Assembly (NCBI GenBank): GCA_029558835.1
Contig: JAKQDH010000008.1
Span: forward strand, 162,641-226,640
Source: Planctomycetota bacterium
Lineage (GTDB): Bacteria; Planctomycetota; Phycisphaerae; UBA1845
Length of the DNA: 64,000 nt
Direction: 5' to 3'
Shown piece after piece: positions 52,670-61,045 of the stretch. The notes under the pieces are model-generated. The model was not told the origin of the DNA. It saw nothing but the letters and a program-made list of their open reading frames with translations, and searched no databases. Within the stretch, counting starts at the first letter, position 1. Each line of letters opens with the position of its first letter. Both the position numbers and the translations under genes were made by a program.

Positions 52670-53308
52670 CTAGAAGAAACGCCCGTTGAAGCCCCACAAG
52701 GCGTGGAACCCCAGGAACATCAGCACCACGAACACGATCCCGCACGCCGCCAGCGATATCCGCTGCGCCCGCGGGTGCGTCGTGATTCCCCAGTTGATTC
52801 CCATCAGCCACAGGCCGTCGGCGAGGTGGAACGTGGCGGCCGTGATCCCGATCATGTACAACACCACGTTCAGCGGGTTCGCGTACACCTGCTGCAGGTG
52901 CCCGAACAGATCCGCCTCGACCCCGGCATCCAGCCCGGCGGCGATCCGCGTGTGCCACACGTGCCAGATGATGAACGCGAGCGTGATCAACGCCGTGATC
53001 CGCTGCAGCAGGTAACGCACGTTGGCCTCGTAGGCGTAGCGGACCGCGTTGTTCTTGCTCTGCCACCAGATGACCAGCCCGTAGATGCCGTGCGCCAGGA
53101 TGCCGGCCGCCAGGAACAGCTCGATCGCCAGCTTGTAGTTCAGCGTGGTGGCAATGCCCTCCACCACGTGTTCATTGAAGAACGCCTGCCCCTTGCGCGA
53201 CATCGAGTTCTCCCAGAGGTGGAAGCAGAGGAAGAACCCCACCGGGACCAGTCCGAGCAACGAGTGGATCTTGCGCGACAGGTAATGAACGTTGAGTGAG
53301 TCAGCCAT
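52670..53308 (-). CDS. sdhC: Succinate dehydrogenase cytochrome b subunit (B. subtilis type)
   Basis: A 212-residue membrane anchor with five hydrophobic segments. Haem-ligand candidates are H13/H28 region (KIHSLLGLVPVGFFLCFHLW), HGIYGLVIWW, FIIWHVWHTR and ATFHLADGLW. Its size and single-subunit anchor correspond to the diheme type (one SdhC, no SdhD). ATG 53308 follows GGGAGA. First gene of sdhCAB. Confidence 0.93.
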   Translation of the reverse strand: MADSLNVHYLSRKIHSLLGLVPVGFFLCFHLWENSMSRKGQAFFNEHVVEGIATTLNYKLAIELFLAAGILAHGIYGLVIWWQSKNNAVRYAYEANVRYLLQRITALITLAFIIWHVWHTRIAAGLDAGVEADLFGHLQQVYANPLNVVLYMIGITAATFHLADGLWLMGINWGITTHPRAQRISLAACGIVFVVLMFLGFHALWGFNGRFF

Positions 53309-53740
53309 CGGCGTCTCCCACGGCCTGTGCTTGCCTGCGGCGGCATTCTAAATGGCTCCACGCCTTGGGGAAACCCGCACTGCGGCCGGGGTGGCATGGC
53401 CAAGCGCAGCACCGCCATGCCTTCTCGCCGACCGGCGGCCGCCGCCACGGCTTGCCTGCCTACCTGCCGGCAGGCGCCTTCAGTCTGGGCATGCCACTCT
53501 GCCGGTTTCCCGCCTGCGCGGTCCCATTCAGAACCCGGGACACCGACTAGCAAATCGGGTGCCAGAGACCGCCCGACAGTGGCAATTGGGGCAGCGGCCT
53601 GCACTTCTCCCCGATCGCGCCGGCGGCCCTCCACGCCGCACCCGCCGCCTTGACCCCCACCCCGGTCTCACCTATGCTCGTCCGCGCGATCATGATGCCG
53701 AGTGCACAACAAATGCCCTGACACTGGCGGGAGAGCAGGG
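53309..53740. other. Divergent intergenic region with a family-1 element
   Basis: About 430 bases. Contains the family-1 palindrome at 53390-53498 and the promoter region of sdhCAB. No gene recognised. Confidence 0.5.
53390..53498. repeat. Palindromic element, family 1 (slightly extended)
   Basis: GGTGGCATGGCCAAGC at the left and GTCTGGGCATGCCACT at the right, 109 bases. The internal part includes an extra CTACCTGCCGGCAGGCGCC palindrome, also present in the copy at 55155-55270. Confidence 0.82.
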
Positions 53741-54283
53741 GTGCAGCGCTCCACGACATCCCAGGCGGCGTGCCAGGCTTCACGCTGGCGTCCGACGCCG
53801 GTCGCTCCGCCGCTGCCCGGGCTGTCCGAGGAACGTATTAGGTCAAGCGCCCTTCGGGCGCAGGCGGCCGGTGTACTGGCCGTCAGCCTTGGCGTGCTGG
53901 CGGTAGCGGTTTGGCTGAAGCCCGACCCGGCCGGTTTTGGTACGCACGAGCAACTCGGACTGGCGCCGTGCAGCATGCTCGTGCTGACGGGTTATCCGTG
54001 CCCCACCTGTGGCATGACCACCGCCTTTGCGTGTACGGTGCGGGGACAATGGGGTGCGGCCATCGCGGCCCAACCGGGCGGATTCGTCCTCGCGCTCGGG
54101 ACGATGACAGCGGGTGTGTTGGCGGCCGTGGTGCTCGTCCGCGGACGCGGCTGGCGAGGTCCCTGGCACCGGGTGTCGCCGACCTTCGCGATTCTCGCGG
54201 TGACGGTACTCATGCTGTTGGGCTGGGGGGTGAAGATCGTGATCGGACTGTGCCTGGGAACGTTGCCGGTGCAGCGGCTATGA
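53741..54283 (+). CDS. DUF2752 membrane protein
   Basis: 180 residues. GTG 53741 lies 7 bases after GGGAG (a GTG at 53702 is also in frame). Three hydrophobic segments: AAGVLAVSLGVLAVAVWL, QPGGFVLALGTMTAGVLAAVV and FAILAVTVLMLLGWGVKIVI. Between the first two is the family motif with cysteines, CSMLVLTGYPCPTCGMTTAF. DUF2752 proteins are small inner-membrane proteins of unknown function. Confidence 0.85.
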   Translation: MQRSTTSQAACQASRWRPTPVAPPLPGLSEERIRSSALRAQAAGVLAVSLGVLAVAVWLKPDPAGFGTHEQLGLAPCSMLVLTGYPCPTCGMTTAFACTVRGQWGAAIAAQPGGFVLALGTMTAGVLAAVVLVRGRGWRGPWHRVSPTFAILAVTVLMLLGWGVKIVIGLCLGTLPVQRL

Positions 54284-54474
54284 GCCGTCGCCACGCTCGA
54301 CATAGTCCGGCCGTCCGGCGGAACACTGGCGTCACGCACGTGACGCTATCCGTGGCACGGACGTCCCGCCCGTGCAGTCACCGGCGAGACACCGGTGGCA
54401 CAATCGCCAGCCCTGGAGGACCCGGCCCTCAGTAGCGCGGAGAACGCCGCGCCGACGAGCAGGGGAGGACAATC

Positions 54475-55125
54475 ATGCGAACCAGATTCAGCCATTGGTC
54501 GGCGGGCATCGCGGCCGCGGTCCTGTTGATGGCCCTCACCGGCTGCAACTGGCTTACTCCGCTGGCGGCCATCAGCGAACAGAAGCAGGAGGTGCTCGCC
54601 GAGTTTGACAAGCTACCGGGCAGCCGGACGCTCGTCCTGATCTGGACGCCGCCCGAGACTCTCTTCGACTATCCGTACGCCCGCCTCGAACTGGCCACCT
54701 ACATCGGGGACAGGTTGCAGGAGGGGCTGACCACCAAGAAGAGCAAGATCGACCTTGTTGACCCGCGCGACGTCGAGGAGTACCTGGGGCGGCAACTGGC
54801 GCGGCGGATTGACCCGGCGACAGTCGGACGGCAGTTCGACGCCGACTACGTCGTCTACCTCGAACTGCTCCAGTTCCAGATCCGAGACCCGGAGGAACCG
54901 CAGTTCCTGCGCGGGCGCATCCAGGCGTCGGTGACCGTGCACGTGGTGCGGGCGGAGCCGGACCAGGTCAAACGCTACGAGCTGGCTCCTGTCGAGACGG
55001 TGTATCCCAAGAAAGGCCCCGTCGTGCTCAGCGCGACGAATTCACTGCGCGTGCGGGAGGCCATGTACCGCGAATTCGCCGAGCAAGTGGCCCGCAAGTT
55101 CTTCGACCATACGGTGGACCTCTAG
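54475..55125 (+). CDS. Lipoprotein, related to the gene at 55471
   Basis: 216 residues. ATG 54475 follows GGGGAGGA. Lipoprotein signal ending MALTGC (Cys 24). The mature domain has TLVLIWTPPETLFDYPYARL, DPRDVEEYLGRQLARR and FDADYVVYLELLQFQI, and ends REFAEQVARKFFDHTVDL. This layout matches the lipoprotein at 55471, where the same positions read LPPGVLLLLLDDRGLVETP, IVPYETIQRLRQ, GADLVLWVEVQDFAL and LADQVAKLFYDHHLPG. Both look like outer-membrane-associated lipoproteins of unknown function, probably a gene duplication. Confidence 0.75.
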   Translation: MRTRFSHWSAGIAAAVLLMALTGCNWLTPLAAISEQKQEVLAEFDKLPGSRTLVLIWTPPETLFDYPYARLELATYIGDRLQEGLTTKKSKIDLVDPRDVEEYLGRQLARRIDPATVGRQFDADYVVYLELLQFQIRDPEEPQFLRGRIQASVTVHVVRAEPDQVKRYELAPVETVYPKKGPVVLSATNSLRVREAMYREFAEQVARKFFDHTVDL

Positions 55126-55154
55126 ACAGGACCACGCAGATGGCAGACCGGAAG

Positions 55155-55270
55155 GGTGGCATGCCCAAGCCGAAGGCGCCTGCCGGCAGGTAGGCAGGCC
55201 GGCAGGCTGTGGCGGAAACTCGGCTTCGTTCAAACGAGTGCATGGCGGCGCTGCGCTTGGCCATGCCACC
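55155..55270. repeat. Palindromic element, family 1 (extended)
   Basis: GGTGGCATGCCCAAGC at the left and GCTTGGCCATGCCACC at the right, 116 bases, with an internal CCTGCCGGCAGGTAGGCAGG expansion. It separates the two related lipoprotein genes. Confidence 0.85.
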
Positions 55271-55470
55271 CCGTACCGTGTGCAGGTCTCCCCAGGAGGC
55301 GGAACTGCATCGCGACCGGGTGCCTAGGTCCTTTGGACCTGGGGGACTGATAATGGACGATCCCGCCTGGAGTGCCCCGCACCGCGCGGGTGACCAGCGA
55401 CCCAGGAGAACCGCCCCGCCCGCAAGTGTGAACGCGGAGCCCGTGTGCGGGGAGTGAGGACGGTCTGAGC

Positions 55471-56190
55471 ATGAACGCCAAGCTGATACATCCATCGGTA
55501 GGTCCGGCGCGACAGCCCGTCGGGGCTTGCCTTCGGGGTCGCGGGATCAGGCTGCTCCTGCTGCTCAGCATGTTGCCGTTGCTCCCCGGTTGCGCGGCCG
55601 GGCTGGCCGGGCTGTACATGCTGGGCGCCGGCGAGGGGCAGCGCGTTTCCGCCAAGTACAAGCTGCCGCCCGGCGTATTGCTGCTCCTCCTCGACGATCG
55701 GGGGCTGGTGGAGACGCCGTCCTTCGAGCCGACCGTTGTCGACGCCCTGGCGCAGGAACTGCTGCGTCACAAGGTCGCCGAGAAGATCGTACCCTACGAG
55801 ACGATCCAGCGGTTGCGTCAGGTCGAGCCGCGCTTCTACGAACGCGGCTGCCGCGAGGTCGGGGAACTCGCGGGTGCGGACCTGGTGCTGTGGGTCGAGG
55901 TGCAGGATTTCGCGCTCGAGAAGGCGCCCTTCGATCCGGAGCGGGCGGCGCTGGTCACCGTGACCGTCAAGGTCATCAACGTGCTCGAACGGGAACGAAA
56001 ATCGAAGGTGCGGCTCTGGCCGGACACACCGGCCGGCTACCTCGTCAGTGCCCACGTGGACGTGGTCAAGGCCAGCCGCGCGGATGACCTCGCCCAAGTG
56101 GAACGCGAGCTCGCCCAGACGCTGGCTGACCAGGTCGCCAAGCTGTTCTACGATCACCATCTGCCGGGCAACTACAAGCCCGAGTCGTAA
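55471..56190 (+). CDS. Lipoprotein, related to the gene at 54475
   Basis: 239 residues. Start ATG 55471 with GAGGA upstream. The lipoprotein signal is GIRLLLLLSMLPLLPGC (Cys about 41). The mature domain parallels the previous lipoprotein as described there, with an additional RLWPDTPAGYLVSAHVDVV segment. The 345-base gap before it is mostly the family-1 repeat; no other gene lies there. Confidence 0.75.
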   Translation: MNAKLIHPSVGPARQPVGACLRGRGIRLLLLLSMLPLLPGCAAGLAGLYMLGAGEGQRVSAKYKLPPGVLLLLLDDRGLVETPSFEPTVVDALAQELLRHKVAEKIVPYETIQRLRQVEPRFYERGCREVGELAGADLVLWVEVQDFALEKAPFDPERAALVTVTVKVINVLERERKSKVRLWPDTPAGYLVSAHVDVVKASRADDLAQVERELAQTLADQVAKLFYDHHLPGNYKPES

Positions 56191-56230
56191 CCGGCGGTCG
56201 GTGTTTCTGCTGTCGGGAAGTGCTCTGCGG

Positions 56231-57370
56231 ATGACGACTGTCTGTCACGTCTTCGATGAGTCCGTCGGCTGGGTGCAGCGGGTCGGCGTGCGGCCGCTGC
56301 TTGACAGCGGCTGCCGCGCTTACCCCGCCCCGCGCCTGTTCGCCATCGACCCGGCGGCCGGCGAGGCCCTCCGCCCGCTGGGCAAGTCCGTCACCTTCTC
56401 CCCCCGGCGGTTCGGCTTGGACCTGCTGGCAGCGCCGCGCCTGGGGGTGCTGCTGCGGGAACACGGCACTGAGCTGGTGCACGCCTGGGGCATCCACGCG
56501 GCCGCGGCCGTGCGCTCGGCGCTGGGGCGTGATCAACCCCTCGTCATCAGCATCTGCGACCCGGCTCTCCCACCCGCCGCGGTGAAGTTGTTGCGGGCTT
56601 TGCTGGGCGACGCGCGCGGCGCGGTGGCCTGTGGCAGCGGCGTAGTTCGCCGCCGGCTGGTGGAAGGCGGGGCACCGTCGGAGCGTTGCGTACTGCTCCG
56701 CCCGGCCGTGGATTTCGCCGTCATCAACGCCGTGCGTGGCCAATCGCGCTCGGCGCTGCTTGGCGCCGCCGCCGACGTGACGGTCGTGCTCCTTGCCGAG
56801 CCCCTCTGCGCCGGTCACGACCACTTCGAGGCGTTCTGGGCCGTGGTGTTGCGCGGCCACCTGCGCGGTGGACTGCGCGTCGTCGTGCCGGGGTCGTCGC
56901 GCGTGGCAGCCAGGATTGCTCGTTTCGCGACCGGGCTGCCCGATCCCGGCGTGCTGCTGGTGCCACCTGATGGCACACCGTTTGAGCATCTGGTGGCCTG
57001 CGCCGATCTGCTGGTGGTGCCCGCCCGCAGGGACCTGGACCCCACGGCGATCGCCTGGGCCATGGCGGCGGGCGTGCCGATCGTGGCCGCAGCCGTGCCG
57101 GCGGTGGCCGAGTTCATTGTCCACAAGGTCAACGGCTATCTGTACAAGCCCGAGGCGGGTCGCGGTCTGTTTCGGGTACTCGCGCGCCTGCTGGAGGATC
57201 GGCCTGAAGCACCCCGCTGCGCGGAGGCCGGCCGCGGGCAGGCCTACGAGATGTTCAGTGCTCGCCGTTACGTGGAACAGACTTGGCAGCTCTACAGCAA
57301 TGTCATTGCCGGCAGGCGTCCGGATGCGGACATCCCGGATCCGGCGTCGGCAGCCACGGGCCAGTGCTGA
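56231..57370 (+). CDS. Glycosyltransferase (GT4-like, GT-B fold)
   Basis: 379 residues, cytoplasmic. The N-terminal half begins MTTVCHVFDESVGWVQRVGV and contains GTELVHAWGIHAAAAVR. The C-terminal nucleotide-sugar half has ADVTVVLLAEPLCAGHDHFE, FEHLVACADLLVVPARRDLD, AWAMAAGVPIVAAAVPAVAEFI and VNGYLYKPEAGRGLFRVLAR, the usual GT4 order with a weak E-x7-E region. Sugar and acceptor are not predictable. ATG 56231 has no strong ribosome binding site; a GTG about 30 bases upstream is in frame. Confidence 0.8.
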   Translation: MTTVCHVFDESVGWVQRVGVRPLLDSGCRAYPAPRLFAIDPAAGEALRPLGKSVTFSPRRFGLDLLAAPRLGVLLREHGTELVHAWGIHAAAAVRSALGRDQPLVISICDPALPPAAVKLLRALLGDARGAVACGSGVVRRRLVEGGAPSERCVLLRPAVDFAVINAVRGQSRSALLGAAADVTVVLLAEPLCAGHDHFEAFWAVVLRGHLRGGLRVVVPGSSRVAARIARFATGLPDPGVLLVPPDGTPFEHLVACADLLVVPARRDLDPTAIAWAMAAGVPIVAAAVPAVAEFIVHKVNGYLYKPEAGRGLFRVLARLLEDRPEAPRCAEAGRGQAYEMFSARRYVEQTWQLYSNVIAGRRPDADIPDPASAATGQC

Positions 57371-57428
57371 CTCGTCCCCTCCGGGCCGCCGACCGCCGCC
57401 GCGGACCCCTCATCCCTGCACCAGGCTG

Positions 57429-57752
57429 TTAGTAGAGGTCGTCGTCCTCGTCCTCGTCGAAGTCGTCGTCGTCGAGGTCGTCATCGTCAGGCAGGAGTTC
57501 GTCCTCGTCGTCGTCGAAATCGTCCTCGTCGTCCTCGTCTTCGTCCTCCCAGTCGCCAGGCGCCGAACCCTGGAAGGCAAGGCGATCCGATTTCCACGAC
57601 CCCCAGGCGCCGGCCGCACCCTCTGCCGACAATCCGGCCACACCCACTCCCACCAAGTGGTTCGCCAAGACCGACCTGACCTCCTCCACAACCGTCTCGG
57701 TCGCAGCGTCATTCACTAAGGTGTATTCGCCTGCTTTGCACATATTCACCAT
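57429..57752 (-). CDS. Small protein with polyacidic C-terminal tail
   Basis: 107 residues. An N-terminal folded part of ~65 residues (MVNMCKAGEYTLVNDAATET, VVEEVRSVLANHLVGVG) is followed by a tail of about 40 residues that is almost only Asp and Glu (from WEDEDEDDEDD on). The ATG at 57752 was chosen; a second ATG lies 9 bases on. No family recognised. The tail suggests binding of cations or basic proteins. Confidence 0.6.
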   Translation of the reverse strand: MVNMCKAGEYTLVNDAATETVVEEVRSVLANHLVGVGVAGLSAEGAAGAWGSWKSDRLAFQGSAPGDWEDEDEDDEDDFDDDEDELLPDDDDLDDDDFDEDEDDDLY

Positions 57753-58039
57753 ACTCGCCAAACTGACACGCCGACTTCGGACCCGAAACTCCCCATTGGT
57801 CCCGGGTCGCCAAGCGGGAGCGCCACCGGGAACCCGCCTGAAAGCCGCGGAAAGTCTAGTACGCAACCCCGAGTCGTCAAGCAAAAATCTCGCCGTCGGG
57901 CGCCACTTTCCAGCGCTTTGTCACGGGGTCTCCGGCGTACCGGGAACAGGCTGTCCCGACCGCCACGCCTTGGCGCGCGAGGGTGGCATCGGTACCCTCC
58001 CCTGAAGCCTCCCAGCAACCCACGGAAGGAACTTCGACA

Positions 58040-58666
58040 ATGAGTACCCAGGATCCGCACGACCAACCGAAGGGACCCCAGGCCCCGGCAGTCGAGCCCG
58101 GCACCACGCCCCGCGCGGTGCACTCTGATCCGGTCCCCGCCGCAGGCGACCAACCTGCCGACCCATCCCAGGAGGCGGACGTCTGGACAGGGCGCACCCA
58201 CTGGAAGTACTACGCCGGCCGCCTGCTCCTCTGGGCCCTGGTGTGCGTCCTGCTGGCGGTGGCCTTAGGCTGGCTTCACGGGAGCACCAACTGGCTGAGC
58301 GTCTGGGACGCCTTGAAGTGGTTCTTTATCATCGGAATCGTCTCCGGGCTGATCGTCGTCGGAACGGTCGCCATCAGAGTGTGGACGTGCCGGTATCGGC
58401 TGACCAGCCAGCGGCTGTTCATCGAGCGTGGCCTACTCAGCAAGACCGTGGACCAGACGGAGCTGATCCGCGTCGATGACGTGCGGCTGTACCGCAGCCT
58501 GCTGAACCGCATCTTCGGGGTAGGCACCGTGGTGGCCGTAACCACCGATGCCACCGACAGGGAGGTAACCCTGCCGGGCATCCTGGAGGCGGACGTGGTT
58601 GCGGAGGCAATCCGCCGGAACATGCGCGTCCAGCGCCGCAAGTCGCTGTACGTGGAGAACATCTGA
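58040..58666 (+). CDS. Bacterial PH-domain (DUF304-type) membrane protein
   Basis: 208 residues. A disordered Pro-rich N-terminus (~45 residues) leads to two membrane helices (YAGRLLLWALVCVLLAVALG; WFFIIGIVSGLIVVGTVAIR) and a bacterial PH domain: RLTSQRLFIERGLLSKTVDQ, IRVDDVRLYRSLLNRIFGVG and TDREVTLPGILEADVV. ATG 58040 follows AAGGA. Function unknown; YdbS/YdbT-like proteins are associated with envelope stress resistance. Confidence 0.88.
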   Translation: MSTQDPHDQPKGPQAPAVEPGTTPRAVHSDPVPAAGDQPADPSQEADVWTGRTHWKYYAGRLLLWALVCVLLAVALGWLHGSTNWLSVWDALKWFFIIGIVSGLIVVGTVAIRVWTCRYRLTSQRLFIERGLLSKTVDQTELIRVDDVRLYRSLLNRIFGVGTVVAVTTDATDREVTLPGILEADVVAEAIRRNMRVQRRKSLYVENI

Positions 58667-59031
58667 AACCCGTATGGGTTGAGCGTCTTTGGCGTTGTGG
58701 GTGCCATGCTTACCCGCGACCGCGGTCGCGGGTAAGCATGACTCTGCAAGCCGCAGCACATGCCCACCCCCGCCTGCGGCGGGTGAGGGCATGGCACCCG
58801 CGCTAAACACGCACCGAAACACCGTCTTCGAGCTGCTCACCGGGAGGCACGGTGAAACCTGCCGGCACGCCGTCGCCGTCTCCGTGCCTTCGATGATGGC
58901 CGGCGGCTGAACCCGGCGTTCCGAGGTTCGCCTGCAAAGCCGGGCTGCGGTATGATCCCGGCTTCCAGGTCAAGGCTGGCGAGCAGCGTGCCCGCCGGCC
59001 ACAGGCAGGGAGGGGAGAGGTCAACAGGGGC
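58667..59031. other. Intergenic region with a full family-2 element
   Basis: About 365 bases, mostly the repeat at 58671-58814, which begins a few bases after the previous stop codon. No gene recognised. Confidence 0.55.
58671..58814. repeat. Long palindromic element, family 2 (full copy)
   Basis: Left end CGTATGGGTTGAGCGT, right end GCGCTAAACACGCAC. Internal hairpins GCCATGCTTACCCGCGAC/GTCGCGGGTAAGCATG and CACATGCCCACCCCCGCC/GGCGGGTGAGGGCATG. Closely matches 21043-21185. Confidence 0.88.
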
Positions 59032-59964
59032 ATGCCGGGGCACTCGCGTCTAACGGAGAGCACCCGCCGGGTCCGGCTGGGCGTGTACGTGGTCGGCGGG
59101 CTGTACGTGGCCGTCGGCCTCATCTTTGCTGCCCGCCACGCCTACGCCGGTGACGTAGTGAACACTCTGGTGGGTCTGCTCATCGTCACCGGAGCCCTGG
59201 GCGGCGCGTTCGCGCTGTTGCGTGCCCTCAGCTTGGCGGCACGCCTCTGGCGGGTGACCGAGACGCTGGACGAAGTTCGCGCCCACCTGCGTGCGCTGGC
59301 GGCCGCTAACCACACCGCCGATGCCGAGGCCCAAGCCGCCGAAGCGGTCAAGCTGATGAACCTGGCGGCCGTGGGCAACGGCGACCCAAGCCTGCTCAGT
59401 GCGGCCACGCTCGACCGCAGCCGTTATCCCCGCTTGGTCCGAACGCTGGATGAAGTGCGCGAGCATCCCGAAGGCCCGGCCGATGTGGGTGGAGCGCCCC
59501 CGGGGATGGAGTTGGCGACCGGTGCAGTCCACACGCCCGCTCCGGTAGTGAGCCCCCCCGCTGAGCCGAACGAGGCCGCCACATCCCCGACCCAGGTGGA
59601 GGACAGCTTGGCCGGGGCGGACGGGCCCAGCACTCAGAACCTGCTGCGGCTTTGGACGGTTGCTCTGCGCAATCACGACCTGGAGGAGTGTCGCCGGACG
59701 TTCAGCGCTCTAACCGATCTGGCGGAGGCGCAGGTTAGTGATCGGCTCCACCGCGAGTTGGTCGGTCTGGAGCAGCAGACGCAGCGTGGTTTGTGCGGCG
59801 CGTTCAGGGAGGCCATTCGCGGGGACAACTACGCGGCCGCCCTGACCGCGGGCGCGCGGCTGCACACCCTCTTCCCCGACTCGCAGGCCGCCCGCGACTT
59901 CGCTCGCCTGGAGCCCCACTTGCGCCGGCGCCTGGAGGCCCGCTTCGCCGATACGGGAAGCTGA
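59032..59964 (+). CDS. Membrane protein with cytoplasmic helical domain
   Basis: 310 residues. ATG 59032 follows AGGGGAGAGG. Two membrane helices near the N-terminus (LGVYVVGGLYVAVGLIFAA; VVNTLVGLLIVTGALGGAFALL), then coiled-coil (LWRVTETLDEVRAHLRALAA), a Pro-rich linker (about 150-195) and a TPR-like helical C-terminus (RDNYAAALTAGARLHTLFPD type). No family recognised. Confidence 0.72.
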   Translation: MPGHSRLTESTRRVRLGVYVVGGLYVAVGLIFAARHAYAGDVVNTLVGLLIVTGALGGAFALLRALSLAARLWRVTETLDEVRAHLRALAAANHTADAEAQAAEAVKLMNLAAVGNGDPSLLSAATLDRSRYPRLVRTLDEVREHPEGPADVGGAPPGMELATGAVHTPAPVVSPPAEPNEAATSPTQVEDSLAGADGPSTQNLLRLWTVALRNHDLEECRRTFSALTDLAEAQVSDRLHRELVGLEQQTQRGLCGAFREAIRGDNYAAALTAGARLHTLFPDSQAARDFARLEPHLRRRLEARFADTGS

Positions 59965-60436
59965 CGGCGGTCGTCCGCGCGAGACCAATTCCTTTCCGCA
60001 TGTACGTGCAGTGCGTGTTGCGGTCTGTTCGGAGCCCGAGCGGAAGCGAGGGAACGAATAGTGAGTAGCGAAGAGCGAATGAAGAAGGGGCGCGGCCGAC
60101 CGAACCCGGACGGTAGCGAAGGGGCTTTGCGGGGTGTCGGGTCCAGTCCCTCGTCCCCGTTCGGGCTCCGTCCCGGTGCTCGCTGGCCTCCTTCATGTTT
60201 TGCGTGCCGCCTGGTTCAAGTCGCACTGATCTCACCCGTACCGGTTGAAATCCTCCGTTTTTCGCTTGACGCCCCCCCCCCCCGCGACGCGGTACCTTGA
60301 ACCTAGGACATGTCGGTCAGGGGTTAGGGTGCCGCGTCCAGCCCGGTTGTGGACGCGGGCGGTGGGTCAAACGGGCCTTCGGCGCGAACCGCGTCGTTCT
60401 CGCCGCCGGTCCCATCACCACATCGGAGGATCCGCA
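59965..60436. other. Intergenic region, no gene recognised
   Basis: About 470 bases with scattered short frames and GAGCCCGAGCGGAAGCGAG (also at ~63820). A C-tract (CCCCCCCCCC near 60275) stands out. It presumably contains the promoter of the following gene. Confidence 0.45.
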
Positions 60437-60829
60437 ATGACACGCGAGCATTGGATCGTGGGAGCTCTCATCTTTGCAGGCGCGGGGGCCGTGTGCCTTG
60501 GCGCCCTGTACACCTGGACCGGCGGCGGACCGGATAATGACTGGGACACGTCCGCCAACTGGTTTACGTATGGACAGCGCCCGTATCCGTCCACGACGAG
60601 CGACGACGCCGTGTTCCCCTATGACCAGAACGGTTGGACCGTCAACCTGATCACGGAGCAGATCGACGACCTGAACGTCAATGCGACTACGCAGTTTGCC
60701 TCGGGGGGCGGGACAGTAACGCTGACGGTGGACAGCTTGACGATCAACGGACCTTCGCAGCCCAATGCCCCGCCGGTTACCGTGACCGTCTTTGAGAACG
60801 CCGTGATCACGACGGTGGCTCAACCATAG
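60437..60829 (+). CDS. Short exported beta-rich protein, possibly truncated
   Basis: 130 residues. ATG 60437 has GGAGGA upstream. Signal peptide MTREHWIVGALIFAGAGAVC. The mature part starts YTWTGGGPDNDWDTSANWFT, the opening typical of large secreted beta-helix proteins (autotransporter-associated repeat type), but the protein ends after ~100 residues with TTVAQP. It may be a short free-standing member or the 5' remains of a longer gene. Confidence 0.65.
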   Translation: MTREHWIVGALIFAGAGAVCLGALYTWTGGGPDNDWDTSANWFTYGQRPYPSTTSDDAVFPYDQNGWTVNLITEQIDDLNVNATTQFASGGGTVTLTVDSLTINGPSQPNAPPVTVTVFENAVITTVAQP

Positions 60830-60916
60830 ATTGGACGAGGATGCTGCCCGACCGCCTGCCTCAACCCGGAGAAGCGCGGCAAGCGGCGGCGAACTGAACA
60901 GGACTTCATGGGTGTG

Positions 60917-61025
60917 GCAGTCTGTTGAAGAAGTGGCGTCGGCCCCCCGCGGCCGACGTAGAGGGCCCCAGATGCACCGGTTCTCAGGGTGTCACCCGCG
61001 GTCCGACCGTTCTTCAAGAGGCTGC
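60917..61025. repeat. Inverted-repeat element with GCAGTCTGTTGAAGAA ends
   Basis: GCAGTCTGTTGAAGAA at the left and TTCTTCAAGAGGCTGC at the right: 16-base ends with two mismatches, 109 bases apart. It encloses the GTCGGCC/GGCCGAC hairpin at 60937-60958 and looks like a small MITE-type element between the two short secreted-protein genes. Confidence 0.7.
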
Positions 61026-61045
61026 TAGGTGCGGAGGATACGTCA

